Shown: positions 45,836 to 57,100 of the stretch, one piece after another
Numbering within the stretch: position 1 is the first letter of the stretch
How the letters are laid out: the number at the start of each line of letters is the position of its first letter
From: Aquimarina latercula DSM 2041
GTDB lineage: Bacteria; Bacteroidota; Bacteroidia; Flavobacteriales; Flavobacteriaceae
Reading direction: 5' to 3'
Assembly (NCBI RefSeq): GCF_000430645.1
Contig: NZ_AUMK01000005.1
Location: 310,001-374,000, forward strand
Length of the DNA stretch: 64,000 nucleotides
Translations under genes and position numbers: made by a program
Notes under the pieces: generated by a model
Told to the model about the DNA's origin: nothing
Seen by the model: the letters and a program-made list of their open reading frames with translations, nothing else
Databases searched by the model: none

Positions 45836-47509
45836 TTAAATTTCTTGAAGAATAGGGTCTAGTTTCGTTTTGTTTATTTCAATTAACCGACCAAACTCCA
45901 TTTTTAATAAATGATCTGCCAAATTAAAGTATTTATCATCATGCGTAATAGCTATAATTGTTTTGTCTTGTATTTTTGAGAGTTCTGGAATAATTTCAGT
46001 ATAAAACTTGTGTCTAAAATGCGGATCCTGATCTGCAGCCCATTCATCAAGCACAATAATTGGTCGATCTTCTAATAATGAGCTAATCAATGCTAAACGT
46101 TTACGCTGACCTGTAGACAAATCAATTGTAGAAAATTTTCCATCTATTAAACTGACTTTATCTTCTAATTCAAACATCTTAAGATAATAGCAAACTTTCT
46201 TCTCCTCTACATTATTAATCCCATAAAATTCATCAAATAAATAAAAGTCACTGAAAATGGGGGAGAACATTTCTTTAATTTCTTCTATCCTTTCTAAAGG
46301 AATCAATTCATTATCTATATAAGCTCTTCCTTCATCTATATCATACAATTTTAAGATGGTATTAATAAATGTAGTTTTACCAGCTCCATTTCCTCCCTGA
46401 ATAAATACAACATCATTTCTTTTTATATTTAAACTAATAGGGCCAACTGAAAATTTATTTTCTCCATAGGAAAAAGAGTAATCTTTAAGTTCTAATTTAT
46501 TAAAATTGCGATATTTTATTTTGTCTTCTTCTTTAATTTGGTAATCAAACTTTACATTTTGTAGTTCCTTTTTTAGTTTATTCATTTTTTGTAATGAAAT
46601 CCGTGCCCTAGTTATAGATGGCATAACCGTCATTACAGTAACTAAAGGGCCTAAGAGGTATAACAAAACTAATACAAAACTAATTGTTACATCTAATGTT
46701 ACATTTAACATATTATTCGCGTACAAAAGGATAAATGTAATTAGGCCATAAAATAATAACTGACTTATAATTTCGCTATTCAAATATTGTATAAAGGCTT
46801 TTACATATGTCTTTTTTCCTGTATTCATTAATTTAACAAGCTTTCCTTTGTAAATATCATTGCCTTTATCTTTATTGATATTTATTTCTTTGGAACCATT
46901 TAATATACTATTAAATACATTTATAAAACCTCGTTCTAACTCTCGAACTGTTTTTAATTGTAAGTTACTTTTCTTAGATCTAATCATATACACAAAAATT
47001 CCAATTAAAATAACTCCAAGACTTAAACCAAATAGGCTTAATGATAAATATGCCATGTAAACTAAACAAGAAATAATCAACACAACAGATGAGAAAAATG
47101 TTATTACTATTACAGAAGCGTTTGTTATATTATTTACATCTGTTGTTAATGTAGAATATACTTCATCTTTATATTGCTGTAATTTTAAGTAAGGAGCTTT
47201 AAGAACTAATTTAATTATATCCTGTCTTGTCTGCCAAAAAATTTTTTGTGACAAATTAATAACACCTGCAGATAGTAACCTTCTTGTTACAAAAAAAACA
47301 ACTATTGCTGCCAAAAACATATACTCATAGTTATTATTTTTTACTAAGCCTTCATTTAAGGAATCGCTAATTACTTTATTAATAATTGTTATAAAAGCGA
47401 AGCCTGATAAACCGGATACTATAGCTAAAAGAGAATAACCTACAATAAACCTTATAGGTACCAATCTTCTATTATTACTTTTTAAATTTTTATTTTTCAT
47501 CTTTAACAT
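45836..47509 (-). CDS. cyclic-peptide-type ABC exporter (permease-ATPase fusion)
   Basis: 557 residues. Six membrane segments fill residues 18-310; the ATPase domain follows with Walker A GGNGAGKTTF, signature LSTGQRKRLALISSLL, Walker B IIVLDEW and a switch histidine in IAITHDDKYF. The W-A-A-D-Q-D-P-H-F-R-H-K-F-Y stretch after Walker B is characteristic of the SyrD/PvdE cyclic peptide transporter family. Such proteins move NRPS products across the inner membrane. It is flanked by the type II thioesterase and acylase genes on the same strand. The start may also be the ATG at 47500. Confidence 0.9.
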   Translation of the reverse strand: MLKMKNKNLKSNNRRLVPIRFIVGYSLLAIVSGLSGFAFITIINKVISDSLNEGLVKNNNYEYMFLAAIVVFFVTRRLLSAGVINLSQKIFWQTRQDIIKLVLKAPYLKLQQYKDEVYSTLTTDVNNITNASVIVITFFSSVVLIISCLVYMAYLSLSLFGLSLGVILIGIFVYMIRSKKSNLQLKTVRELERGFINVFNSILNGSKEININKDKGNDIYKGKLVKLMNTGKKTYVKAFIQYLNSEIISQLLFYGLITFILLYANNMLNVTLDVTISFVLVLLYLLGPLVTVMTVMPSITRARISLQKMNKLKKELQNVKFDYQIKEEDKIKYRNFNKLELKDYSFSYGENKFSVGPISLNIKRNDVVFIQGGNGAGKTTFINTILKLYDIDEGRAYIDNELIPLERIEEIKEMFSPIFSDFYLFDEFYGINNVEEKKVCYYLKMFELEDKVSLIDGKFSTIDLSTGQRKRLALISSLLEDRPIIVLDEWAADQDPHFRHKFYTEIIPELSKIQDKTIIAITHDDKYFNLADHLLKMEFGRLIEINKTKLDPILQEI

Positions 47510-47569
47510 AATTCTGTTATTTATCCAGTTAAATGATTATTATATCGTTGTAAGCAGGTTACACCTAAT

Positions 47570-47605
47570 TCTCTTGTAATTGATTAGATAAACAGCTACA
47601 AGAGA
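47570..47605. repeat. 9-bp inverted repeat between thioesterase and ABC exporter genes
   Basis: Perfect arms 47570-47578 and 47597-47605 (TCTCTTGTA with TACAAGAGA) separated by 18 bases. On the plus strand a T run follows, but the flanking genes are on the minus strand, where no T run follows. It is therefore not a canonical terminator for them; a weak hairpin or operator is possible. Confidence 0.35.
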
Positions 47606-47686
47606 TTTTTGATTTTCATATAGATAGCCCTAAGAAATATTATATCTAAATACTTAGTGTTTTTTACTGCCTATATAGAAGTGAGA

Positions 47687-48403
47687 TTAAGCAAAGACAG
47701 CTTGCTTGTAACTCTGTTTAATTAATTGAGATAATTTAGTCTCGTGATTGTGAATAAAAAAGTGATTTCCAGACAAAATTTCATAATCAAAATGTCCTTT
47801 TGTAAACGTACTCCAATTCTCTATTTGTGAAACATTTTCTTCTTCTTCACCCATAATTGCACTAATATTAGTACTTAACAAGAGTCCTTCTTCTGAATAT
47901 CTATTTTTTTCTAAAACTTCAAAATCAGCACGCATAATTGGACTAAAAAAATCATAAAGCTCATCATTATCTAAAATTTCATTAGGCACCCCTCCTAATT
48001 TTTTTAATTCTTCTTTAAACTTCAAATCTTCCATTAGATATCTATTCACTGCATCTTTATACATTCCTGGACCAGCGTTACCAGAAACTATTAGTGTATT
48101 TGGAGCATCACCAATTTCTTCCATTTTTTTGGTCACTGATAAGCCTAAAGTAGCTCCCATACTATGTCCATAAATCAAATAGGGCATATCATTTCTGCGC
48201 TTTATTATCTGTTTAAAATAATCATTGATTGTTGCTGTTTTTTCTAATAGAAAGCTTTCCTTATTTCTTTTTCCTCTACCTGGTAGTTCAAGAGGAATAA
48301 AATCAAAATCCGAATCGAGATGATTTTTCAAAAAATCAAAAGAATAGCAACTCCCTCCTGCAAAATGCAACAGAAACAATTGAGGTTTACTTTGTTTATG
48401 CAT
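47687..48403 (-). CDS. type II (editing) thioesterase
   Basis: 238-residue alpha/beta hydrolase. The start LFLLHFAGGSCYSFDFLKNHL and LELPGRGKR are family hallmarks; the nucleophile is Ser81 in YGHSMGA, and the catalytic histidine is expected in GNHFFIHNHE near the C-terminus. Stand-alone thioesterases of this type (GrsT, SrfAD, PvdG) remove wrongly primed acyl groups from NRPS carrier domains. It is not a product-releasing domain. It lies between the outer-membrane barrel gene and the ABC exporter gene. Confidence 0.93.
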   Translation of the reverse strand: MHKQSKPQLFLLHFAGGSCYSFDFLKNHLDSDFDFIPLELPGRGKRNKESFLLEKTATINDYFKQIIKRRNDMPYLIYGHSMGATLGLSVTKKMEEIGDAPNTLIVSGNAGPGMYKDAVNRYLMEDLKFKEELKKLGGVPNEILDNDELYDFFSPIMRADFEVLEKNRYSEEGLLLSTNISAIMGEEEENVSQIENWSTFTKGHFDYEILSGNHFFIHNHETKLSQLIKQSYKQAVFA

Positions 48404-48503
48404 AACTTTATTTTTAATATTTTATATTATTCATGTTAATGATTATTAACTACCTCAAAAAAACTGAGTAGCACAACAATGTATCTTACATAATTACAAC
48501 ACT

Positions 48504-50888
48504 TTAATTAACTCTTCTTTTTTCATCCTCGTTACCAAACTTTCTGTTTCTTACTTTTATTTTTTTATTTCCAAAACTATATACCAATGACATTCTGAAA
48601 TATCTATTGCTAGGTCTACTTACATAATTCTGTCTGATTCCGTTTATTTCGGAAATCATTGTACGAGGACTGGTATCAAAAATATCATATACTCCCGCCG
48701 ACACTTGAAGGCTTTTTTGTAGTAAGCTAAACTTTAGAATAAAATCTAATTTGTAACTTTCACTATTATCAAATAGATTTTTCTTGAAAGGAGAACTGTA
48801 CCAATAATTCAATTGCGCTTTGATGGTTTTTGATTTATTTAAAGAAAAAGTATTATTGGTTGCAAAATAAAAACGAAATCCATTTTGTACTTGTGCATTT
48901 ACATTTTCATTAAAGAATTCTGATTCTGAGTTTATTAAATAAAGGGTGTTTTGACTTGACCACCATTGAAATGCTGAAAAAGTATAAAACTGTGATAATC
49001 CATAGTTATAATTGGTGAAAAAATTCTGATAATTGATAACTTGATTATTCGTTTCATTATCTACAGATGGAATCACTCCAATACCATCTTTTTCAACACT
49101 AAAAAACAGACCTGTAGATGACTTTCCTTTATAGGTATGAGTTAACTCAAAATTATCTGTAAACGATGGTTGCAAAAATGGATTCCCTTCAGAAAAGGTA
49201 TTACTGTTAATAAAAAAACGTGCAGGATTTAACTGTGAGTAACTTGGCCGATTAATTCTTCTACCATAATTCATAGAAAAAGAATTGCTTTGATTCATCT
49301 TATAAGACATATAAAAGGTTGGAAATAATTGGACATAATCATTGTTATTAACTTGATTTAAAGTCCTAGAAAACCCTTCAGTTTGTGTACTTTCCAGTCT
49401 TAATCCCAGTTGACCTTCCCATTTTTTACCTAATTTTTTAGATGCGTTTACGTATACCGCTTGTGTATTTTCGTCATACTCAAATTTATCTGATTGTTGA
49501 GGGTCTAATATTGGTTCTCCGGTAATGGTATTAAAAAAGCTAGTATCATACTTACTATTAAGTATACTCACCTTACCTCCATAAGACAAATTAAGTTTTT
49601 GCAAAGGGTGTTCAATATCCAATTTTCCACTATAATTTTTAATGTTCTGATTAGTTGTATTATTCGCAGAGAAATTAACCCCCAAAAGCTCGTTATTTGG
49701 GAGTACACTTTCAGTTACTATTGTTCTATCCTTATCTGAATTATATTCGAAATAATCTAAATCCACACTAATGCTTCTACCTAAAGTATCTAATTTGGAT
49801 CTATAGTGTATGTTTGCAGAATGATTGTATAAGGATCTGTCATTAGAACCATCACTTATCAAAAGTGAATCTACAGTATTCTGGTTATTAAAAATCTCTG
49901 CGCTGGCAGTATCTGAAACATCCGGATCACCTACTTTACCCAGGTATTGAAATCCTAATGTCGAATTTTCGGTTAACTCATAATCAAACATTAATCTACC
50001 CGATAAATCTTTTGATTGTCTTTTTTGATTTGTATTGATTACCCAAGGACCATCTGTATAGAATATTTCAGCCTCCTGATCAACATCAATATCTCCAAGA
50101 CTTGCATTTAAACTGAAAAGGAATTTCGTTTTGTTTTTTTGAAACGTAAAGTTATTTCTAAGAACATGTACAGGAAATAAAGCCTGTGTATATGTTAAAG
50201 ATGTAGAATTATTCCAAGCATCTCTTAATCCCTTTTTATATACAATATTAATAAGGCCTGCATTTCCTCCCGCTTCATACTTTGCTGGAGGATTGGTTAT
50301 TATCTCTATTTTTTTGATATCGCCAGCTGGAATCGAATTTAAAAAACTAATCAACTCTTCTCCCGAAAGTTGGATAATCCGATCATCCACCATCACTCTC
50401 ATTCCACTTTTTCCTATCATCGTTATTTGGTCATCATCTACGGCAATTCCAGGAGCTACACTAAGTGCATCTAAAGCATCTCCTCCACTAGTTCCAATAT
50501 TGTTTTCTACGTTAAAAACCAGTCTATCTACTTTCCTCTCAACTATTTTCTTCTTGGAAACAATAACTATTTCATCAAGCTCATTTTTTTCTTCAGATAA
50601 AATAATATCCTCTAAGACAGTATTATCCATAATAGAAACTTCTTTATAAAAACTTTCATATCCTATGAACGAAACAGAAAGTTTATACACACCTGTTTTT
50701 ACTGTAATCAAAAAATTCCCATTATCATCTGTGATTCCACCATTTACTATCTTATCTGAAGTATCTTTCAAAATCACATTGGCAAATGGAATAGGGTTTG
50801 ATTCATCAAATACTTTACCTTTTAATTCTACTTGAGAAACGGATATAAATGGCACAAGTAAGATTAGTAAAATTCTTATTTTTTTCAT
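48504..50888 (-). CDS. TonB-dependent receptor family outer membrane barrel protein
   Basis: About 794 residues. The signal is MKKIRILLILLVPFISVSQ; a longer frame to 50942 only adds a run of KKVTI-like repeats encoded by tandem DNA repeats, so 50888 is chosen. A carboxypeptidase-regulatory-like domain (about 20-105) is followed by a plug (about 115-215, ALDALSVAPGIAVDDDQ and IKKIEIITNPPAKYEAGGNAGLINIVYKK) and an OMP_b-brl_3-type barrel ending in YFRMSLVYSFGNKK. This Bacteroidota family imports or binds peptides, glycans or chelates. Here it may take the peptide product back or pass it through the outer membrane; that is inferred from position only. Confidence 0.85.
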   Translation of the reverse strand: MKKIRILLILLVPFISVSQVELKGKVFDESNPIPFANVILKDTSDKIVNGGITDDNGNFLITVKTGVYKLSVSFIGYESFYKEVSIMDNTVLEDIILSEEKNELDEIVIVSKKKIVERKVDRLVFNVENNIGTSGGDALDALSVAPGIAVDDDQITMIGKSGMRVMVDDRIIQLSGEELISFLNSIPAGDIKKIEIITNPPAKYEAGGNAGLINIVYKKGLRDAWNNSTSLTYTQALFPVHVLRNNFTFQKNKTKFLFSLNASLGDIDVDQEAEIFYTDGPWVINTNQKRQSKDLSGRLMFDYELTENSTLGFQYLGKVGDPDVSDTASAEIFNNQNTVDSLLISDGSNDRSLYNHSANIHYRSKLDTLGRSISVDLDYFEYNSDKDRTIVTESVLPNNELLGVNFSANNTTNQNIKNYSGKLDIEHPLQKLNLSYGGKVSILNSKYDTSFFNTITGEPILDPQQSDKFEYDENTQAVYVNASKKLGKKWEGQLGLRLESTQTEGFSRTLNQVNNNDYVQLFPTFYMSYKMNQSNSFSMNYGRRINRPSYSQLNPARFFINSNTFSEGNPFLQPSFTDNFELTHTYKGKSSTGLFFSVEKDGIGVIPSVDNETNNQVINYQNFFTNYNYGLSQFYTFSAFQWWSSQNTLYLINSESEFFNENVNAQVQNGFRFYFATNNTFSLNKSKTIKAQLNYWYSSPFKKNLFDNSESYKLDFILKFSLLQKSLQVSAGVYDIFDTSPRTMISEINGIRQNYVSRPSNRYFRMSLVYSFGNKKIKVRNRKFGNEDEKRRVN

Positions 50889-50931
50889 TGTTACTTTTTT
50901 TATTATTACTTTTTGTATTGTTACTTTTTTT
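50887..50931. repeat. three 15-bp tandem repeats at the TonB-family gene start
   Basis: Copies begin at 50887, 50902 and 50917; the first and third are identical (ATTGTTACTTTTTTT) and the middle one is degenerate. The first overlaps the start codon of the barrel gene on the minus strand, and the others lie just upstream of it. Copy number changes would move upstream signals in 15-base steps and keep frame. Confidence 0.7.
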
Positions 50932-51058
50932 ATGGCTACCAATTCTATGTCTATTTCAATACTCCTTCTTTCATCATTTAATTTATATTATTACTTATAA
51001 TTTTGATGATTTACCTATAGAAAAAGAATATTTTGAAAATATTAGACATTAATAAATG

Positions 51059-51108
51059 CTTTGGATAGGTTTTAAAAACGATTACTTATTATTAGAACTT
51101 ATCCAAAG
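51059..51108 (-). terminator. hairpin after the NRPS operon, probable terminator
   Basis: 13-bp stem (51059-51071 with 51096-51108, one G-T pair) and a 24-base AT-rich loop, starting six bases after the large NRPS stop. The T-tract on the minus strand is weak (ATTTATT), so termination may be partial. Confidence 0.5.
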
Positions 51109-51114
51109 ACAGAG

Positions 51115-54100
51115 TTACTCACAAATTAATTGATTCAAACCTAAAACAACATCTATCAAGTCTTTAAGTCTTAGAGAATCACTTTTGTTCTTGTGAATTT
51201 CCTTAGAGCATATTAATGATACCTCTATTGCATTGGAATAAACTGTACAAGCTATATTAACTGTATCTAACCAATCACCTTTCTGTTGGTCAACAATTAT
51301 TTTATTATCTTGATTATCAAAACGCTTTATTTGTGCTCTTTCTTTGAAATTAAATCTACCTACCATATAATCTTCTATATCTTTCTGATAAGCTTGTAAG
51401 TAATCTTCTCTAATTATTTCAAAAGGCACTTTTTGATTTAATCTAGCGCTAACATATTTTTCATATACATCCTCTAGATATAATTTGTTGAAATCTTTTG
51501 TTGATTTCCTATAATGTAATGGCAATAAATTATCTACTACTCCCATTAAATCTGAGACTTCTAATCCTTTTATTTTTTGTTCTCGACCATTAACATTAAC
51601 TCCTATTAAATATTTATCATTTAAAGATAATTCGTCTAATAGCCTTTGATAGGATGATAAAAATAATATACTTATTGGTAATCTATATTTTTCTGATATC
51701 TGCTTAATTGATTCTAGTTTTGAATCAGTAATAGTTATTTTTTGAGTTACATAGCTTAGTAGCCCCCTCTCACTTTTAATTGTTTTTTCAACATCTTGTA
51801 ACCTCCGCATGGATTTTTTCCAATATTCTCTTTGAATATATCCTTCTTCTGACTTCAAAAACTTATTTTGCCAGGTTACGAAATCAAAATTAGAAGTATC
51901 TAACTTTTGTGTATTAAAGTTTAAATTTTCAAAAAATTGTTTTAATCCTTCCTGAACTTTATTTGCAGTATAATCATCTAATAGGGAGTGATGGATTCCT
52001 AATAGTACTTTAGCATCTCCATACTTATTATAATTAGACAAAATAAGTACCCTAATTAACTCTCCTTCTAATAAATTAAATGGCTCTAGAAAAAAAGAAG
52101 TAAGCTTGCTATCACTAAATAAAGAAGCTCTTTTTACTTTAATTTTTAAAGGAACCATATCAGAAGAGATATAGCTTTGTACAATTTCCCCTTTTTCTTT
52201 CTTATACTTAATACATAATGAAGGGAACATTGATAGGTATTTTCTAAACTGGTTTTCAAAAGTATTTTTATCAAAATCCTTAATAAAAGTACTTAACCTA
52301 ACTTGACTATATTTAGACCTAAAAAAACGAAACTGGTTTTTTGATAGATTAATTTCATCTCCTATTACCCATTTTCTTGGACTTACAGCTATTCCTTCAT
52401 TACTTAAACTTCCAACAAATTTGATTTTCTTTGCTAAGTCAATTACCATTGGTGTATTAAGTAGATCTCCTAGTTTAAGAACATATCCTTTCTGTTTCAA
52501 ACGAGCTATTAATTCTACAGACTTAATAGAATTACCTCCTAAGGTATAAAAATCATCTTTTATACCTATAATATCACAATTTAGAACTTCTTTCCAAACC
52601 TCAATCAGTTCTTGCTCTTCTTTTGTTTCAGGCTTTACATATTTTGCTCCACTTGAAATATTAGTAGTATACTGCTCAAGTAATATTTTCTTGTCTACTT
52701 TTCCATTTTTAGTATATGGCATCTTATCCAACTCAACAAAATTACTTGGAATCATATACTCTGGTAATTTATCTAATAAAAACTCACGTAAATCTTTTCT
52801 ATTAAATTCTTTTTCGCTCACCAAATATGCAATCAATTCTTTATTTCCAGATTTAGTTGTTTTTGATACTACCTTTACTTCCCGTATATTTTCATTAGAT
52901 AATAAACATTTTTCAATTTCTCCTAATTCAATTCTATATCCTCTTATTTTGATTTGATCATCAGCTCTACCGATAAACTCTATAGTGCCATTTTTAAGCC
53001 TTCTACCTAAATCACCTGTTCGATATATTCTCTTTCCTTTTAAATATTGGTTATTAACAAATTTTTCTGATGTTAACTCCAGGTGGTTAAGATATCCCCT
53101 AGACAGACCAACCCCGCCAATACATATTTCTCCAATGACACCTGCAGGCTGAGGGATCATAAAACTATCCAAAATAAATATCTCATTATTATAAATTGGG
53201 TCTCCAATTACAGGAGACACTAAATACTCTTTAAGATTGTCTTTTGTTATTTGGAAAGTACAAACAGCTACTGTAGTTTCTGATGGACCATATGAATTCA
53301 CTAACTGTATATTTGTATTTTCAACAATTTCTTTTACATCTTTCAAATTTTGACGTTCACCTCCGGTTAATATCAATCTTAAATCTAAGCTATTTTTGAT
53401 GTTATATTCTCCGGAATTATTTAGTAAAAGATTTAAGTACGTTGGTGTAAATTTCAAAAATGTTATTTTTTTGTTTAATATGTACTTTGAAACCTTTTCT
53501 GGGTCTTTCTGTATCAATTCATCCAAAAAGTGTAATGTTCCTCCATTAAGAATAGTACCATATAGACTTGTGTAAATAACATCAAATGACATACTAGATG
53601 ATACAATACTGCTATCCTTAGAAGTTATTTTATATTCTTTTGTAAACCAATTATTATAATTCACTATTGATTTATGCTCAATTTGAGATCCTTTTGGCAC
53701 TCCTGTTGTTCCAGACGTATATATCAAGTAAGCTAAATTTGAAGAATCATAATCAAGATTAAGATTTCTTTTATTATACTTATTCGACTCCTGAATTAGG
53801 CTTAGTATCTCTTTAGATTTAACAAATTCTGAACACTTGCTATCTTCTAGTATAAAATCCACTCTACTAGGGGGCAATTTTGAATCAATAATTGTATAGG
53901 CCCCTCCTGATTTCATAACACCCAGAATACCTATCAATGTTAAATAAGGTTCATCGCTAAGTTCAACCCCTATTGTAAAATCATCTCCTTTTCTTTTATC
54001 AATAAGGTATGAAGCTACACTATTTGAATATTCATTCAATACTTTATAAGTGATTTCTTTGCTTCCAGACACTATTGCTATATTCTCTGGTGTTACTTCT

Positions 54101-57100
54101 ACTTGTTCTTGAAATAGGTCTACAATTGTTTTATCTGCTTCATAACTGACATTCGTTTTGTTAATTTTTGAAAATAAGCTATTTTCCTTTTGGGAAAAAT
54201 ATGTCAATGTATTCAAGGGTTGATTCGAACTTATAACAAACTGTTCAATTAAGTTATAGAAATGTTCTTTAATAGTGTTCATATCCTCAATAGAGTATAC
54301 ATTTTCATTAAATCTAAATTCTATAGAAAGTGCAGTTTGAGAAGGAGCTATGACGATTCGAAAATCATAATTTGTTTGTTCATATACATCTAATGATTCT
54401 AATTTTAAAGTATCACTTTCGTAATCTTGAAGATCCTCAAAATCATCTTGAATAGTTTCTTGAACAGGGTAGTTTTCGAACACTACAATATGATCCATCA
54501 AATCCATTCCTAATTCACTTTGTGATTGAACTTCTGATAGATTTAAATAATGATGTGAATTACTTGATGTAGCTTTTTGTTGTAAATCACTTAACAAGTC
54601 AATAGGTGTTTGAGTATTGCTATACTCGACTCGCACTGGAATTGTATTAATGAAAAGTCCAATCATATCTTCTACACCAGTTAATTCTGCTGGTCTACCC
54701 GAAACTACAGATCCAAAAACTACATCTTTTACATTATTATATCTAGAAAGTAAGTATCCCCATACTCCTTGTACAAAAGTATTTTCTGTTATGGATGAGT
54801 TCTGACAAACTACATTCAATTTTTGATACAACTCATCTTCTACTTTAAAACTGGTTTTTGTCTGCTTGTAAGAATATAAATTTTTAATCTCTTTTCGGAA
54901 TGGTATTATTGTTGAGTTTGAATAACCTGATAAATATGTATTCCAATAGTCTAATGATTCTTTTTTGTTTATTTTATTTAACCATTCAATATACTTTGAG
55001 TAATTAACTGGTGATCCAAGAGTAAAGGATTCATCTTTTGCTAAACTCGACTGTATTTTATAAAAATCATTGATTAATATACTTATACACCATCCATCCA
55101 TCAAAATATGATGATGACTCCAAATAAACTCATAAGACCCATTACCAAAATCCAATACTTTTAGCCTCATTTGGCAAGGTTGTTCAAGATCAAAACCTTC
55201 TAACCTATCCTCAGATTTTATAGAATCTATGTATTCCGTTCTTTCATTTTCATCTGTAAATTGACGTGCAACTTTCTCATAGCTAAAAGTACTCTCTGTA
55301 TTTTTCCAAACTATTTGTAAAGGCTTCCCAGCAAAATCATTCGTAAAACTTGTTCTCAGAATTCCATGCCTATTTACTAATCCATCATAGGCTTGTCTAA
55401 TAGATGTCACATCTAATGCATTGTACTTAATTCCATATGAAACTTGCTCAAAGTACATGCTAGTAGATTTTTCAGTCAACCAATGGTAATACATCCCTTG
55501 TTGTAATGGTGATAATTCGTAAACATCTTCTACATCACCTTTTAATTGAATGGTTTTCAATTCGTTAAAACCTAAACCTTTAACAGTTAAATCTGAAGGT
55601 GTGATATTCTTAGAATCATCAATTGACAAACCTTCAATTAAACTTACCAGTTGTTTTTTATATGCTTCGATTAATAAATCAATCGTTTCTTGATGGTAAA
55701 TAGCTTTAGGAAACCTTATCGACATGGTAAGCTGATTAGTAACCATCATTCCTGAAACGTCTAATAAGACATCTGTTCCGTTTTTAGCATCTACACTTCT
55801 ACCTATATCTTCATTTGCATAATCAAACAATGAGTCATTAGAGTTTCCTGCCTTACTCCCAAAATCGCCTAAATAATTAAATATAATAGAAGGTGTAATA
55901 CCTGATTTTAAGCCACTAGTTAGATATTTTAACATCCCATATCCTATTCCTTTATTAGGAATTCTTCTTAGGTCTTCTTTTACTTTTATAAGTCCGTTTT
56001 TATTAGAATCAACATTAGATAAGTCCAACACAAAAGGATAAACTGAGGTAAACCATCCTACGGTTCTACTTATATCTATATTATTAATAATTTCCTCCCG
56101 GCCATGACCTTCCATTTTTATTACACTCTTATCTAACTGAAAAACCTCTTTAATTGCAAGTCCTAATGACGTAAGTAGTACATCATTAATCTCTGTATTG
56201 TAAACTCCATGGACTTTAGTTTGTAAAAGCTCTGTGGTTGCCTCATCTAAAATAAACGATGCACGTCCATTATGTTCTATAAAATTGACTGTTCTTTCTC
56301 TGTCTGTTGGCAAATTTGGAATTGATTTTTTACAAATTTCTTCCCAGTACGTCTTCTCTGATGTATTGTATAGCTCATGAGCATATTCTTTTTGTAAATG
56401 AGCCCATTTCTGAAAAGAATCTGTTTTTAATGGCAAGCACAACTTTTCATTTTTTAAACACTGATTGTACGTTGTCGATAAATCTTCTAAAAGTATTCGC
56501 CAAGACACTCCGTCTACTACCAAATGATGAAGAATTAGAGCCAATCGGTCACCATCACACAATCTAAAATGACCTATTTTTAACAGAGGTCCTTTTTCTA
56601 GATCAATACTAGATTGAATTGTCTCTGATACTTGAGCCATAATTTCTAAAGCGTCCTCTTTATCCTGAAGGTCATAAAAATCAACAGAATAATGCTTACT
56701 ATCAATCCCCTTATTACATTGTTTTTGAATACCATTATCATTACTATACGTCATTCGTAAAACGTCATGATGCTCAACTAATTTACCCAAACACTTTTCT
56801 AAAATATCTGGATCAATTTGCTCGTTTATTTTTAACGCTACGGATTGATTATAATGATGTGGTATTTTAATAGTTGAAGCTTCAAAAAAGTAATGCTGAA
56901 TTGGGGTTAATTCTACATCTCCTTTCACCTCTGATTGATCAATAATATTATCATTAATCTCCATCAGTTTTGCCACATCTTCCAAAACTGGTTTACGCAA
57001 TAACTGCTCTACCTTAATAGTATATCCCTTTTGTTTTAGACGTGACACGACCTGGATTGATTTTATTGAGTCTCCGCCTAAATTGTAAAAACTATCTTTA

